From assembly GCA_023140195.1 (NCBI GenBank), contig JAGLME010000020.1, positions 1-64,000 on the forward strand: a stretch of 64,000 nucleotides of DNA, in the 5' to 3' direction. The DNA comes from Thermoplasmata archaeon (GTDB lineage: Archaea > Thermoplasmatota > Thermoplasmata > RBG-16-68-12 > SOIM01). Positions 36,461-46,500 of this stretch are shown in pieces. Below the pieces are notes generated by a model. The model did no database searches. It was not told where the DNA came from and saw only the letters and a list, made by a program, of their open reading frames with translations. The translations under genes and the position numbers were made by a program. The number at the start of each line of letters is the position of its first letter. Position 1 is the first letter of the stretch.

Positions 36461-37213
36461 CTAGACCTTCCCGCAAACCGGGCAGTTGGGATCCCTTTTC
36501 CAATCGTACCTTTCAAGTCTCCCCTCCATCCCATAATACATGAGATATGAAGCAACTTCACCGAATCCCAGCATGTGTTTGAGACCTTCCTGGCACTGGA
36601 GGCTGGATATTATCGCCATCGTGGTCGGCAGTGATGTGAAATGACAGAGGCCTGAACCGTCGCTCTTGGGCTTGTACTCGCTCTCCTCATCAACAATGGG
36701 TCTGTTGCATCTGTAGCACGCGGTCTTTCCCGGTATGACAACGTGCACGCTTCCGTTGATGCCGTCGTTAGATGCCCCTCCATCGATCAGAGGTTTCCTC
36801 CCCTTGACTGTCTGAGAATTGATGAAGAGCCTCACCTGGAAGGTGTCCACGCAGCCGAAGATGATGTCGCACTTCTCAACCTCGCTGATGAACGAATCAT
36901 AGCCCTCCCCGTCAGTTATGTCGTACGGATAGGTTGTGATATCGACGTCCGGATTCGCCTTCAGAAGATGATCCTTCAATGCGTCAACCTTTGCCATGCC
37001 CACCTGGTCGGCGTTGTATATCAACCGATTGAGATTGGCCTCTTCCAGCTTGTCGTAGTCCATCAGGACGAGTTCACCCACTCCCACGCGGGCCATTATC
37101 TCTGCGGTGAGTGCTCCCAAGCCTCCGATCCCGACGACCATTGCTCTCACGTCCTTCAGTTTGGAGAAATCCGCGAACTCGAACTGCATCAAGCGGGAGT
37201 ACCTCTCGCTCAT
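36461..37213 (-). CDS. UBA5-like E1 activating enzyme
   Basis: 250 residues. ATG 37213 overlaps the E2 stop (ATGA) and gives the UBA5-like beginning YSRLM. Motifs: ATP loop GxGGLG (residues 28-33), DYDK (52-55), NxNR (60-63), CVDxFxxR (121-128), zinc cysteines C166/C169 and C244/C247, and catalytic Cys190 just before SLPTTM. The FGEV-SYLxYxxM-xP-C end is also that of UBA5. It lacks the large catalytic-cysteine and ubiquitin-fold domains of UBA1-type E1s. MoeB/ThiF enzymes share the fold but not SLPTTM or FG-V--YL. Predicted reaction: ATP-dependent adenylation and thioester capture of the adjacent modifier, then transfer to the E2. Confidence 0.9.
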   Translation of the reverse strand: MSERYSRLMQFEFADFSKLKDVRAMVVGIGGLGALTAEIMARVGVGELVLMDYDKLEEANLNRLIYNADQVGMAKVDALKDHLLKANPDVDITTYPYDITDGEGYDSFISEVEKCDIIFGCVDTFQVRLFINSQTVKGRKPLIDGGASNDGINGSVHVVIPGKTACYRCNRPIVDEESEYKPKSDGSGLCHFTSLPTTMAIISSLQCQEGLKHMLGFGEVASYLMYYGMEGRLERYDWKRDPNCPVCGKV

Positions 37214-37683
37214 ATCCACCCCTTCTCTCTCATGGACGTCAGAACGCTCTGGACCCAGTATGAGACCTCTCTCTTCATGTACAATGCGATACCGGAATAT
37301 TCGTCCCACCAGTAGTGACTTTCCATGTGCATGTCACACAACCTGAGGCCTAGAACACTGTCATCCAGCTTCCTATCGGTGTATTTCATGAGCTCCGGAA
37401 TCCGTACCGCAGGCGGGGTCGTCGGATACGCGTCCTTCAGGACCATCTCCATGTCGAACTCGAACCCCCAGACATTGACCTTGCCTTTCCATCGTGTGGC
37501 CTTCTCATCCACCGGTGAAAGCTTGAACCACTCGCCGCCTTCCAGGAACCTCAAGTAATCGCTGAACTTCGCCAGGGCATAGATCTCTTCTTTGACCCTC
37601 TCCTGCCAATTATCGTCGCGCGGCGAAGCGACTGTTGCACATTGAAGAAAGTAGAACAAATCGTCCTCGGGTGGCATCTCCAT
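37210..37683 (-). CDS. UFC1-like E2 conjugating enzyme
   Basis: 157 residues from ATG 37683; a TTG three codons earlier overlaps the modifier stop. The UFC1 signatures are in order: PRDxxWxxRxKEE (residues 21-33), WFKL (52-55), TRWxGK (63-68), FEFDME (74-79), YPTTPPxxxxPEL (86-98) and catalytic Cys116 with His119 three residues later. The canonical E2 His-Pro-Asn motif is absent, as in UFC1. Relative to human UFC1 there are about four extra residues between PEL and the cysteine. It should accept the modifier from the E1 and pass it to lysines or an E3. Overlaps the E1 by 4 nt. Confidence 0.88.
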   Translation of the reverse strand: MEMPPEDDLFYFLQCATVASPRDDNWQERVKEEIYALAKFSDYLRFLEGGEWFKLSPVDEKATRWKGKVNVWGFEFDMEMVLKDAYPTTPPAVRIPELMKYTDRKLDDSVLGLRLCDMHMESHYWWDEYSGIALYMKREVSYWVQSVLTSMREKGWI

Positions 37684-37684
37684 C

Positions 37685-37930
37685 TCATCCAACGACAGAA
37701 GGGTCGATCACGTGTATGTTCGCACTCTTGTCGGCCACTTCCTTAACGGTTCCGCCCTCTATCGGAGAACCTCCGGGAAAAGTCGCTGTTACAATGCCTG
37801 GGTCCTTCTCCTGCTTCTTGGCAGCCATCACAAGGGCCTCCTGGAAAAGCATGCTCTCCGGCACCTTCAGCGACACTGTCGGGCGGTCCGCGTCACTGAT
37901 GAATATAAACCTCAACGTGACTTGCGCCAT
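37685..37930 (-). CDS. UFM1-like ubiquitin-fold modifier
   Basis: 81 residues from the ATG at 37930, supported by a TATA box about 32 bp upstream; an ATG at 37948 would add six residues. The sequence runs parallel to UFM1: V-x-F/L strand at the start, SD-xxP, the VPES motif at residues 24-27, an FxxxLxxAA helix and a final I-x-V/I strand. It ends in Val-Val-Gly with one terminal Gly81. UFM1 also ends in a single Gly after processing, whereas ubiquitin, SAMP, ThiS and MoaD end in Gly-Gly. No propeptide follows, so it is made in mature form. It is first in the operon with E2, E1 and JAMM genes. Confidence 0.85.
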   Translation of the reverse strand: MAQVTLRFIFISDADRPTVSLKVPESMLFQEALVMAAKKQEKDPGIVTATFPGGSPIEGGTVKEVADKSANIHVIDPSVVG

Positions 37931-37960
37931 ATCAATCCCAAGTATCATAGATGACGCTGT

Positions 37961-37969
37961 CTATAAATC
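37961..37969 (-). promoter_or_regulatory. TATA box for the UFM1-like operon
   Basis: On the minus strand the sequence reads gatttatag, about 32 bp before the modifier ATG at 37930. The predicted leader is about 8-12 nt and carries a weak GGGAT ribosome-binding site. Confidence 0.55.
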
Positions 37970-38056
37970 TATTGTGGTTCGGTTTCCGCAGCATGAGAAA
38001 TGGACCCGTCGTTCAATGACCTCTAGGGTAGAATACCCATGCCGATCCACCCAAAT

Positions 38057-38434
38057 CTATTGAGCCTCCCGTGCTCGTTTCACGAGAGAAATGAAGATCT
38101 TGAACGTTTTGGGCAAACAGTCCAAAATTCCCTCCTCCGTTGAGAGTTCAGGCCACTGGGTATTTTCAACTTCATGCTTTGTATCATCCTTTTTTGGCAT
38201 CTTGTTATTGGGCAGCTTGTCGATCTGGCCTTCATTTTCTTTTTGGTACATCGTTGCAAGCCGTTTAGCGGTGGTTCGGCCCACACCTATTATCGATGCT
38301 GTCTCCGACCAGGAACGCCCTGTATTGCGTAGAACTGTGGCTTTCAGACGAAGGTGAGGATCACATAGTGATTGTGTAACTGGAGGCAATCTTAGAGATT
38401 GCATGTGATCATCCACTAGTCGAGAACAAGTCAT
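38057..38434 (-). CDS. Helix-turn-helix-like hypothetical protein
   Basis: 125 residues from the ATG at 38434. Residues about 30-60 (LKATVLRNTGRSWSETASII then GRTTAKRLA) look like a homeodomain-type or Mor-like helix-turn-helix; the rest is charged and unstructured. It sits about 125 bp upstream of the UFM1-like operon on the same strand, separated by that operon's own TATA. A regulatory role is possible. The DNA is A/T-richer than the flanks. Confidence 0.5.
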   Translation of the reverse strand: MTCSRLVDDHMQSLRLPPVTQSLCDPHLRLKATVLRNTGRSWSETASIIGVGRTTAKRLATMYQKENEGQIDKLPNNKMPKKDDTKHEVENTQWPELSTEEGILDCLPKTFKIFISLVKRAREAQ

Positions 38435-38452
38435 AGTCTCCAAGCCTCTCGG

Positions 38453-38878
38453 TCACGTGTCGGATCTTCCTTCGAGTGACTTCGTCCCTCCTCTCCGCTT
38501 CTCAAGCAAGTATTTTGGAATCCTGGAAATGAAGTACGCTACCATGACATAGGGCACATAGAGGATTCCCCAGACCGGAGTAGTGACATAATCCGTCTCT
38601 TGAACAACGGAAGATGAACCTTCCATCCAAGTCTCTGACTCGTTCCATCCAAAATCGTTCGCTAACACCATACCAATGGGAAATGCTGTGTAGTATCCTC
38701 CTGAAAACTCAAAGTCCACCCCTTCGCGCTCGAAGTGCACAGACACCGGGTAAAGGGGGAGAAGGACGATTCCGACTATGAGAATGAGGAAGATCAAGAT
38801 TGATATGCCGTTCAATCCAGAGATGGACCTAGACAATCTCTGAATCAGTGTTTTCTCCAACTCTTCATTCATACTCAT
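38453..38878 (-). CDS. Two-span membrane protein
   Basis: 141 residues from the ATG at 38878; the frame continues upstream but without family support. One hydrophobic helix lies near residues 22-42 (SILIFLILIVGIVLLPLY), a roughly 55-residue extracytoplasmic loop follows, then a second helix (VWGILYVPYVMVAYFIS) and a basic C-terminus. No family recognised. Confidence 0.5.
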   Translation of the reverse strand: MSMNEELEKTLIQRLSRSISGLNGISILIFLILIVGIVLLPLYPVSVHFEREGVDFEFSGGYYTAFPIGMVLANDFGWNESETWMEGSSSVVQETDYVTTPVWGILYVPYVMVAYFISRIPKYLLEKRRGGTKSLEGRSDT

Positions 38879-38963
38879 CCGTATCCTTTGTTGTCTCGAC
38901 TTGTAGACCAAGGTAAGGGATTTGAGTGAGCCTGATCTTGGGATTCCCGTTCTGCTAGTTCTA

Positions 38964-40130
38964 TTACTTATTCCACGCCATGTCCTTCCAAGCATATCTC
39001 AATGAATCAGCTTCTGAGGGGAAACCAGAATGGTGGTAGCTAATGTGGCACCTGCCTTCAGAATCGATGGCCAAGGAGATTCCTCCAACTCCTGTGTCAA
39101 TCGCCTCTGAGGTCCAGCCATTGATGCCTAGCGAGGCAAAGGTCAGTACACCGCCTCTCAAGTATGCAACTCCCAGTCTCCCATCAGGGCCCAGGATGCA
39201 TGGTATCCGAAACTGGAAAGGACCCAGACCTTGGTCAACTTCTTCTGATTCCCAAACGCCTCCAATCTTGTTCGAATACTTCAATCTGTCGCCATCAAGA
39301 TAGAAGATATGAGCGGCTGTCTTATCGTCAATGACAATCGATGTACGCGAACTCGGTTCATCCAGGTAGTCTACAGTCTCATAAACCCACACCGATTTGT
39401 TACTCCTGAATGCGTGGACTACCGTTTCTTCAATGCAATCAACGTAAGCGATATGCGGATGACCATATTCGTCGAGCGCGAGTGATACACCCAGCCCACA
39501 GGATCCAACTCTCTCACTCAACCAGGTTTCTCCGTCCCAACGCAGATATATAAGCTCCATGTCATTCTGGTGGTAATAGGTTGCATGCAATCGGCCCAAG
39601 CCATCGAAATCCATTGAAAGATACCTCTGACCTGTTGTCTCAGTCAACGAAACCGTTTCCCACTCTCCATTCTCCAAACTCGAGAACCTCAAAGCCACGG
39701 AGTCAGAGTCCTGTCCATTGTACAATACGTGGGGGACGTCATCATTGTCAAGTGAAAACGCATTCCAATCTCCAGATTTGGTGTCAACTGGTCGAGTTTG
39801 CCAATCCTGCCCAGTTCTGACCCCATATATCATAGAACTTGTGTCATCCGTTGGACTCCCCATAAAACTCAGGTGTGGTGATTCCTCTGAGTCAAGATCC
39901 AACGAACTCCAGAAACCCACACCTTGGCCCGTACTGACTGTTTCGATAGTCCAACCATTGTATATGTTGGATTCTTGACCAGATTCTGACATGGAATTCC
40001 CTTGTCTTGGGCGAAGGGCTGCATAACTGCCCAATACGACTAAAGATAGGGCAATTGTCAACGCCACGATCTTGAATATGATTACACCATCTTTCTGTCC
40101 ATGTCCGTCCTTCAAAGCTAATGCCTCCAC
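38964..40130 (-). CDS. Membrane-anchored beta-propeller protein
   Basis: 388 residues from a GTG directly after an in-frame stop. An N-terminal anchor (residues about 18-38) is followed by repeated blades with the pattern SLALDEYGHPHIAYVD or SLDNDDVPHVLYN, i.e. D-x-x-G-x-P-H-hydrophobic-x-Y. These are typical of extracellular propellers related to BNR/sialidase-like folds. A TATA box (gatttttatag, about 40188-40198) lies 60 bp upstream. It is probably a surface protein with unknown ligand, in an A/T-richer stretch. Confidence 0.65.
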   Translation of the reverse strand: MEALALKDGHGQKDGVIIFKIVALTIALSLVVLGSYAALRPRQGNSMSESGQESNIYNGWTIETVSTGQGVGFWSSLDLDSEESPHLSFMGSPTDDTSSMIYGVRTGQDWQTRPVDTKSGDWNAFSLDNDDVPHVLYNGQDSDSVALRFSSLENGEWETVSLTETTGQRYLSMDFDGLGRLHATYYHQNDMELIYLRWDGETWLSERVGSCGLGVSLALDEYGHPHIAYVDCIEETVVHAFRSNKSVWVYETVDYLDEPSSRTSIVIDDKTAAHIFYLDGDRLKYSNKIGGVWESEEVDQGLGPFQFRIPCILGPDGRLGVAYLRGGVLTFASLGINGWTSEAIDTGVGGISLAIDSEGRCHISYHHSGFPSEADSLRYAWKDMAWNK

Positions 40131-40405
40131 TCAAGCTTCTGTCACAAGTCCTCCCAGCACTGCAACGTCAAAGTATCCACAAGGTACTATAAAAATCTAG
40201 GTCTGATTTTCACTGATTCGAGTATTGACATGTTGGGACATCTTCCTGGTGCCAGAAGCCTCCACATCGCACACTCGGAGCTTAAACTGGATGGATAATC
40301 TCTCGAATATCTCTTTCGTTCGCACTATCTGTCCTATGGAAAGCGAGATTCAGGATTTTAGAAGTAAGTGGCAACAGTCAAACTCAACCAAGAAGACAGA
40401 CAGAG

Positions 40406-40479
40406 TGGACCCAACGGGACTCGAACCCGTGGCCTCTGCCTTGCGAAGGCAGCGATCTACCAGTCTGATCTATGGGCCC
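40406..40479 (-). tRNA. tRNA-Ala (anticodon CGC)
   Basis: Read on the minus strand: the acceptor stem gggccca pairs with tgggtcc (one G-U), discriminator A, anticodon stem ctgcc/ggcag with loop ttcgcaa, and T arm cgggttcgagtcccg. CGC decodes GCG, alanine. The 3' CCA is not encoded. A T-rich promoter-like tttttagt lies about 26 bp upstream, just beyond the subtilase stop. Confidence 0.95.
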
Positions 40480-40525
40480 GCGGCTAGGTAGATTGTCAAA
40501 ACAAACTAAAAACATTCCGAATTGA

Positions 40526-43500
40526 CTATTTCTCTTGGAGCTTCTTGAGGTTGAGTTCGTAGAGCTCCTTGGAGAGCTTCCCCTCTGAGTAGGCCTTATT
40601 GAGCATGGCCACCTTCGGATCCTCATCCTCCGGCGCCGGAGGCTCCTCTTCCAAAGCCTCCTCTTCTTGGAGGCGCTCTTCCTCTTCTTCCGTGACCTCT
40701 TCAGGTATCCCCTCTTCGAACATCTCCTCTATCTCGACCTCTTCCGTTTCCTTCGGTTTGAGTACCGTGCCAACGAGGAGCCCGACCATCATGGCCACGA
40801 TCACACCAATGATGACGAACATCCACGGCGTGTAGTCAGGAATGGCCATCTCAATCACCAATCTGCTCGCCCTGGAGTTGCCGGCCGAGTCAGTTGTCTC
40901 AACCACTATCAGGTTGGCGCCCTCGCTCAGGCTCACTTCTTCTTCGAAGCTCCCGTCAGATGCCACGGACACGAACTTGCCGTTGACGGTGACGATGTTG
41001 CCCGGTTCTGCCGTTCCATGTATCGTTATGGTGCTCTCCTCTGTCGTTGCAGGCAGTTCCTCGACCACCAGTCCGGGCGCCACGGTGTCCAGGGTTATGT
41101 TCCTATAATTCGTTGCGATGTTCCCGGCCATGTCCACCGCTTCGATCATGTGAACGTTCATGCCTTCCATGAGCGGAAGAAGGATGGTGAAAGTGCCGTC
41201 CCCTTCCACGTACAACGGTTTCTCGTTCACGGTCACGGTCACCGTGGTCGGGTCATACAGGGTGTCGTTCGCGATCAGGTCCTCGACCCTCCCGGTGAGC
41301 GTGGCGAACCCCGAGCTCGTAAGGGTGCCCTTATCGAACTTCAGGTCACTCAGTGTTGGCGCCATTGTATCGTAGATTATGACTTTCTGAAGACTGAAGG
41401 CGTTGGACCGCACGACCTCCTTTCCAACGGTTATTCCGAAGAAGTCCACGGCAACAACATCAATGACGTTCTCACCAGCAACAAGATCGAGCTCGGTCTC
41501 GAAGTACCCGTTCTCATCGGCGATCACCGTCTTCTCTCGGATGATGACCGTCTTGTCCGGTTCGGTCCAGCCGCTCACAGTGGCCACCGGGCTTGAGGTC
41601 GCCTCGATCGCACTTCCTTCCAAGATCAGGTTGGGCGCGGTGCTGTCCACCATGAAGTCCATCTTGCCGTAGTTCTCGTTCCCGGCAATATCGGAGGCAT
41701 ACACCTCGAACCTGTGAACTCCTTCCTTCAGCTCCTCTGGCGGTGTGTATGTCACCGTACCCTCGTAGTATCCGTACTTGCCCCCGCTGTCCGTGAACGC
41801 CAAGTTGATGTCCGCTACGCTGGTCACGTTCGCTCCGTCGAAGTAGGCTCTCACGGTCTTGCCGTCCAACTCTCCTCTGTCCGCATCCCGCAAAGTGCAT
41901 GATATGTCAGGCATCTTGTGGTTGGTGGTCCTGTTGGTCTCTATGTCCAGTTCCTTCCCGATGGTCCTCAGGGCGAACTCGGTGACATCGGGCTTGACCC
42001 TGTCGATCACAAGTTCTATCGCGATCAATACAGTGAACGGGGAATTCGCAGGTCCCAGATAGAGCGCCCCGAGAAGCTCGCCGTCGGTCGTGTTCCCCGG
42101 CAGGTCCCACTTGAGGGTGATGTCGGATATCTCCAGCGGACCCCAGATGTCGCCTTCCGGCCTCAGTCCTTCCACTTCGAACCCTGCACCCTGCACAAGG
42201 GTGATATCGATGTTGAATGTGGCGTCATTGCCGGGAACGGTGAACCCGAGCACCTTGATGATGTATGGAACACCCACTTCCTCCTCATTGATGGCCGGGG
42301 TATCCGGATCGTCGAACACCGCCGGTTTGATCAACTTCACCTGTTCCTCCGCGTCAGAATCTGCGCCGTAGGCTATGAACTCGTCCTCGGTCGCCTCTCC
42401 ATCGGGTACGTTGTCCGGTCCTTTTCCATCCAAGAAGACACCCAGGTCCAGGTCGGGACTGGGCTTTTCGGTCCACTCCTTCAGGCTGGTGATGTTCACG
42501 GCGAATATCAATGCAGTTTTCTGAACGTTGATTATCTTGGTGTAATCCCCGTCCGCCAGCATTTGGATGAAGCTGTCCCCTTCGATGTTGTCCTGCTTTA
42601 TGTGAACGTTGATCTCCCTGGTTGCCGGAGACGGACCGGCGGATTGACTTCCGATTCCATCCCAAGGTATGGTGGAGTGGATCTGGAGCTCCCTCTGCCC
42701 CACAAGCTGGTTAGTGACGATCTTGATCTCTTCCGGTACCACGGACAGCGAAGCGACCTTACCCCAGACGTTCTCCAGATGGAGAGTGCCGTTCAACCGA
42801 ACCTGGTGCAGTGCTATCACGTTGAGCCCACCGGCTATTATGGGGGCCACTATCTCCTCGTTAACGCCAGTCGTCGTGAAGAAATTGGCGGTCTGTTCGC
42901 TTCCACCGTTGGGTCTGAACAGCTCATAGGGTCCGTATCGAACCGGAGATAAGACCTCCTTTGGGTCCAGCGGACTCCTGGCCCCTCCAGGACCGTAGGC
43001 AAGGACATCTATGTCCGTCCTGGGCATGTCCCAGTTCACCCTTACTAGGAACTTGGACCCCAGTCCTGACTTGAACAAGCCTTGATTCGCAGCGTCGATG
43101 AAGTAGAACCTCCACTCGCCCGACTTGGCGCCGTTCCCGAATCCTCCGTTGACCCGGTTGGCGTACAGGTCGTCCTGCCCGGGCTCGATGCCTCCGAACT
43201 CGAAAGCAACTGAATCCGAAGGCACGTTGACCACTACTGGTATGGTCGAGACCTCGTAGTAAGTGTAATTCAATATCACCGTGTCGAAGTTGTTCAGTGG
43301 ATTGACGAACTCTATGACCCCCTTGTCAGCGTACAGTGTGTAGTCGACTCCTTCGGTCTGCATGGCACCATTGACGTACACGGTCGCCGCCTTGACGTGA
43401 TATCTCTCCGTCATCACGAAGCGGGGTCCCCAGTTGTTGTCCACCACCGTCGTTTCGTTCTCGTATCCGCCCTCGGTCTGGACGTAAATTCCGCCCTGAT

Positions 43501-46500
43501 ATGTTCCGACCGATGTGTTGAGTGGCACATCTATGGTCGCGGTGAAAGTGTCTGTATCGCCAGCGCCGATGGGTTGTAGGGTGACCGAGTTCTTGTCCGT
43601 TGTCAGCCAGTTCCAGTCATCCTTCTCGAAGAACTCAAGCGAGATGTATATGGTCTCTCCCACGGCACCCGGCCGCCCTGGCTGGATTCCGGGTCTCGTA
43701 CCAATCACCAGGCCGTCATGCGTCCTCTGGGCAGGATTGTGGATCCTCCCCTCGAAGACGTTGGCGTCCGGATAGACGATCAGCATTCGGTTAAGGTCGC
43801 TGTAGTCCCCGGTGTGGGGGACGTTGGTGGTCGACCCAGGTTTGAACGTCCAATCGTATAGGTCCAGGAAGTAGCTGTATTCTGGATTACCATCTCCGTT
43901 GTCGTCCAGTGTGGTCCAGTTCATGTACATGGTTATCCTCAGCAGGTCGCAGTTGATCCAATTGGTGAGGTTGATGTCAACGAGCTTCACCTCGTCCATG
44001 TCGTAGACACCAGGTTCGTACACGCCGGGCTGCATGGGGTTCCTGACGGCGAACCGGCTGGTCCCGAGTATCATCTGGAACTCTCCCTGGTCCTCGGCCG
44101 CCGTGACGAAGGAGTAGTTCACCTCGTCGGTCTTGCGGTACACTGCGTCATAGATCTCGACGTCCTTCTGAGCGACCGGGTTGTGGTTGCTCACGGTGAA
44201 CGTCTCATTCATGTCCACCTTCTGACCGGGATAGACCAGCTTGGTGAACGAAGGATACCTGACGCCCTGGTAGTTGCCCGGAACCCAATGGTTGGGCTGG
44301 ACCTGAACGCCATCGGTGTCGGACGCGATGTCAGTGAGCCTGTCTGCATTGATCAGACCAGCGCCCTGGGAGAAGACGTCGTAATTGATGTCGTCCCCGG
44401 AGCTCATGACTATTGATTTGGCGGTGTCGGAATCGGGATAGTAACCATTCGTCTCCTTGTAGGCCTGGAAGGCCAGTGCCAGCATTCCCGCGACTCCAGG
44501 TGATGCAAGGCTTGTTCCCGCCCAGAGCTCCGTGGCCTGCGATCCGTCATATGGTCGATAGTTCACCAGGTTGAGGGCCACATCACCGAATGCCATCCTT
44601 CCGTTCGCCAGGATGTCCGGGTCAGGTTCTCCCTGCATGGTCGGACCTCGTGAGGATTCGTATGCCACATCCCCGTACGAAGGATGGGCTCCCTCCTCCA
44701 GCCCGGACAAATGCCTGTAGAAGAAGTCAGTGGACGATCCAACAGTGATGACGCCTGGTGAGGAAGCTGGAGTTGAGACGGTACCATATCCATATCCGTT
44801 GTTCCCTGCCGAGAAAGTGAATGTGACCTTCTTGTTAGCGTATTCGTTAACCAGCCAATCCAGGAACCTGGACTTGAAATCGAATCCTGCATAGTCAATG
44901 TTGGAGAACCCGAAGCTGTTGGTCGCTATCTGGGGTTCGTCGCCGGTGTCCCGCACGCCGTCATACCCCTCGACCGCGAAGTACCATCCGTCATAGTAAT
45001 TGCTGAAGTAGATGTTGGCTATCGCCACCAGCTTGGCGTCCGGAGCGAATCCCATGACCTGTCCCTCACTGGGTACGTCCATTCTTGTTGCATCAAAGTA
45101 GACGGACCGACCGCGCCCTGCTATCGCAGAGGCCACCGACGTTCCGTGGTCCATGTCAGCGTCCAGGTTGCCCATGATCGCAACCAGCGTCCCGTTCTCT
45201 GCAATGTAGTTCTTGATGTCTCCGCCCAATCTGTTGACGAATACGTCCGAGTACGGGATGGTAATCTCCTGCAGTTCGTTCAGGACATCGTTGTACCTGT
45301 GCTGCGCTATGTAGTAGATCATACCGCCGGACACATCTGGCAATCCGTCACCCGTGTTCCATCTGAGGTAGTCAAGCGAGCCTTCCTCGTGCCCTCTGAA
45401 CGGCGCTCCTTTGGGGTCTACTCTGACCAGTGGATCTCCGATGCACTTCCAGAGTTGGGCATATTGGTCATCCCCTCCTGTGACGAGCCAGGTTGCGTTG
45501 GTGGACCAGCTTCCTCCCCTTACGGATTCCCCGTTATGAGGTCCAGTCATCCGAAACCATCCGTACTCCCAGTAGGCAGGGCCCCACCAGTGCCATACCG
45601 CGATTGTCAGGTCACTCGTAGACCACGAATCGGATGACGATGTGGAGAGCAACTTGTCACCGTCCGAAGACCACTCCATCACCCATATCCAATGGAATTC
45701 ATTGTGCGGGAGTAGAAAACTATCCGGCAGGCCAGTGTTCAAATCAACAATCGTGCTCCATCCCGTGGAAGAACCGTATGCAAGGTAGTTCCTAACTGGG
45801 TTTATCGAGACCGCGGTAAGGGGATCGGCGTCCGTGTATTCATTCGAAACAACCGAAGTGTTGGAGTCCCACATCTTGACCGTCTTGTCCTCTGATGCAG
45901 ACGCAATCCTACCATCAGATGCCCAATGTACATCATACACGGGACCAGTATGGTCGGTGAAGGTTCCTATGAGGGTCCCCGTGGTCGCGTCCCAAATGTT
46001 CACCGTGCTGTCCATGGAAGATGAAATGAGCCTGTTTCCCGTCGGAGACCAGTCCACGTCCGTGAGGCCCGCGGTATGCCCCTCAAGGGTGTGGACGATG
46101 ACCTCGTTTGCCACATCCCAGATGGCCACGTTGAAATCCTCGTTACCTGAGAGGTCATCATACGCAACTGCAAGCCAGGTTCCGTTGGGAGACCAGTCGA
46201 GGGCTTTCACCCTTCCGTAATGCGCATGCAGCTGCTTGGAGTATGCTATCGGCGGTCCCAGGTCCCAGATCACCACTGTATGATCGTCAGATCCAGTTGC
46301 TATCTGAGTGCCGTCAGGGGACCAGTCCACAGACGTGACGCCCTTTGCGGGATCGTAGAAATCTGCGTAGGAGACGTCGGTGTATATCGTCCCATTGCCG
46401 GTCCAGTCCGGGGGATTCCAGTTCATCTGCGAGTCGTACTTCCCGTACCTCTTGTTGGGCTTGTCATTCCTGAAGTCCCTGTTGTGGTCCAGGTCCATGT

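Noticed and set aside
36461-37213. The E1 as MoeB/ThiF
   Set aside because: The fold is shared, but SLPTTM after the catalytic Cys and the FG-V--YL ending match UBA5, and no molybdopterin or thiazole genes are adjacent.
37685-37930. The modifier as a SAMP, ThiS or MoaD sulfur carrier
   Set aside because: It ends in a single Gly, has the UFM1-type VPES motif and is coupled to an E2, which sulfur-carrier systems lack.
40406-40479. tRNA-Ala as an integration site bounding an island
   Set aside because: I found no integrase gene and no repeated tRNA 3' fragment in the neighbourhood by eye.
40225-40491. A short plus-strand frame
   Set aside because: It runs through the tRNA-Ala gene and is not credible as protein.
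41918-42952. A 344-codon plus-strand open frame
   Set aside because: It is antisense to the subtilase C-terminal half and has no recognisable domain or promoter.
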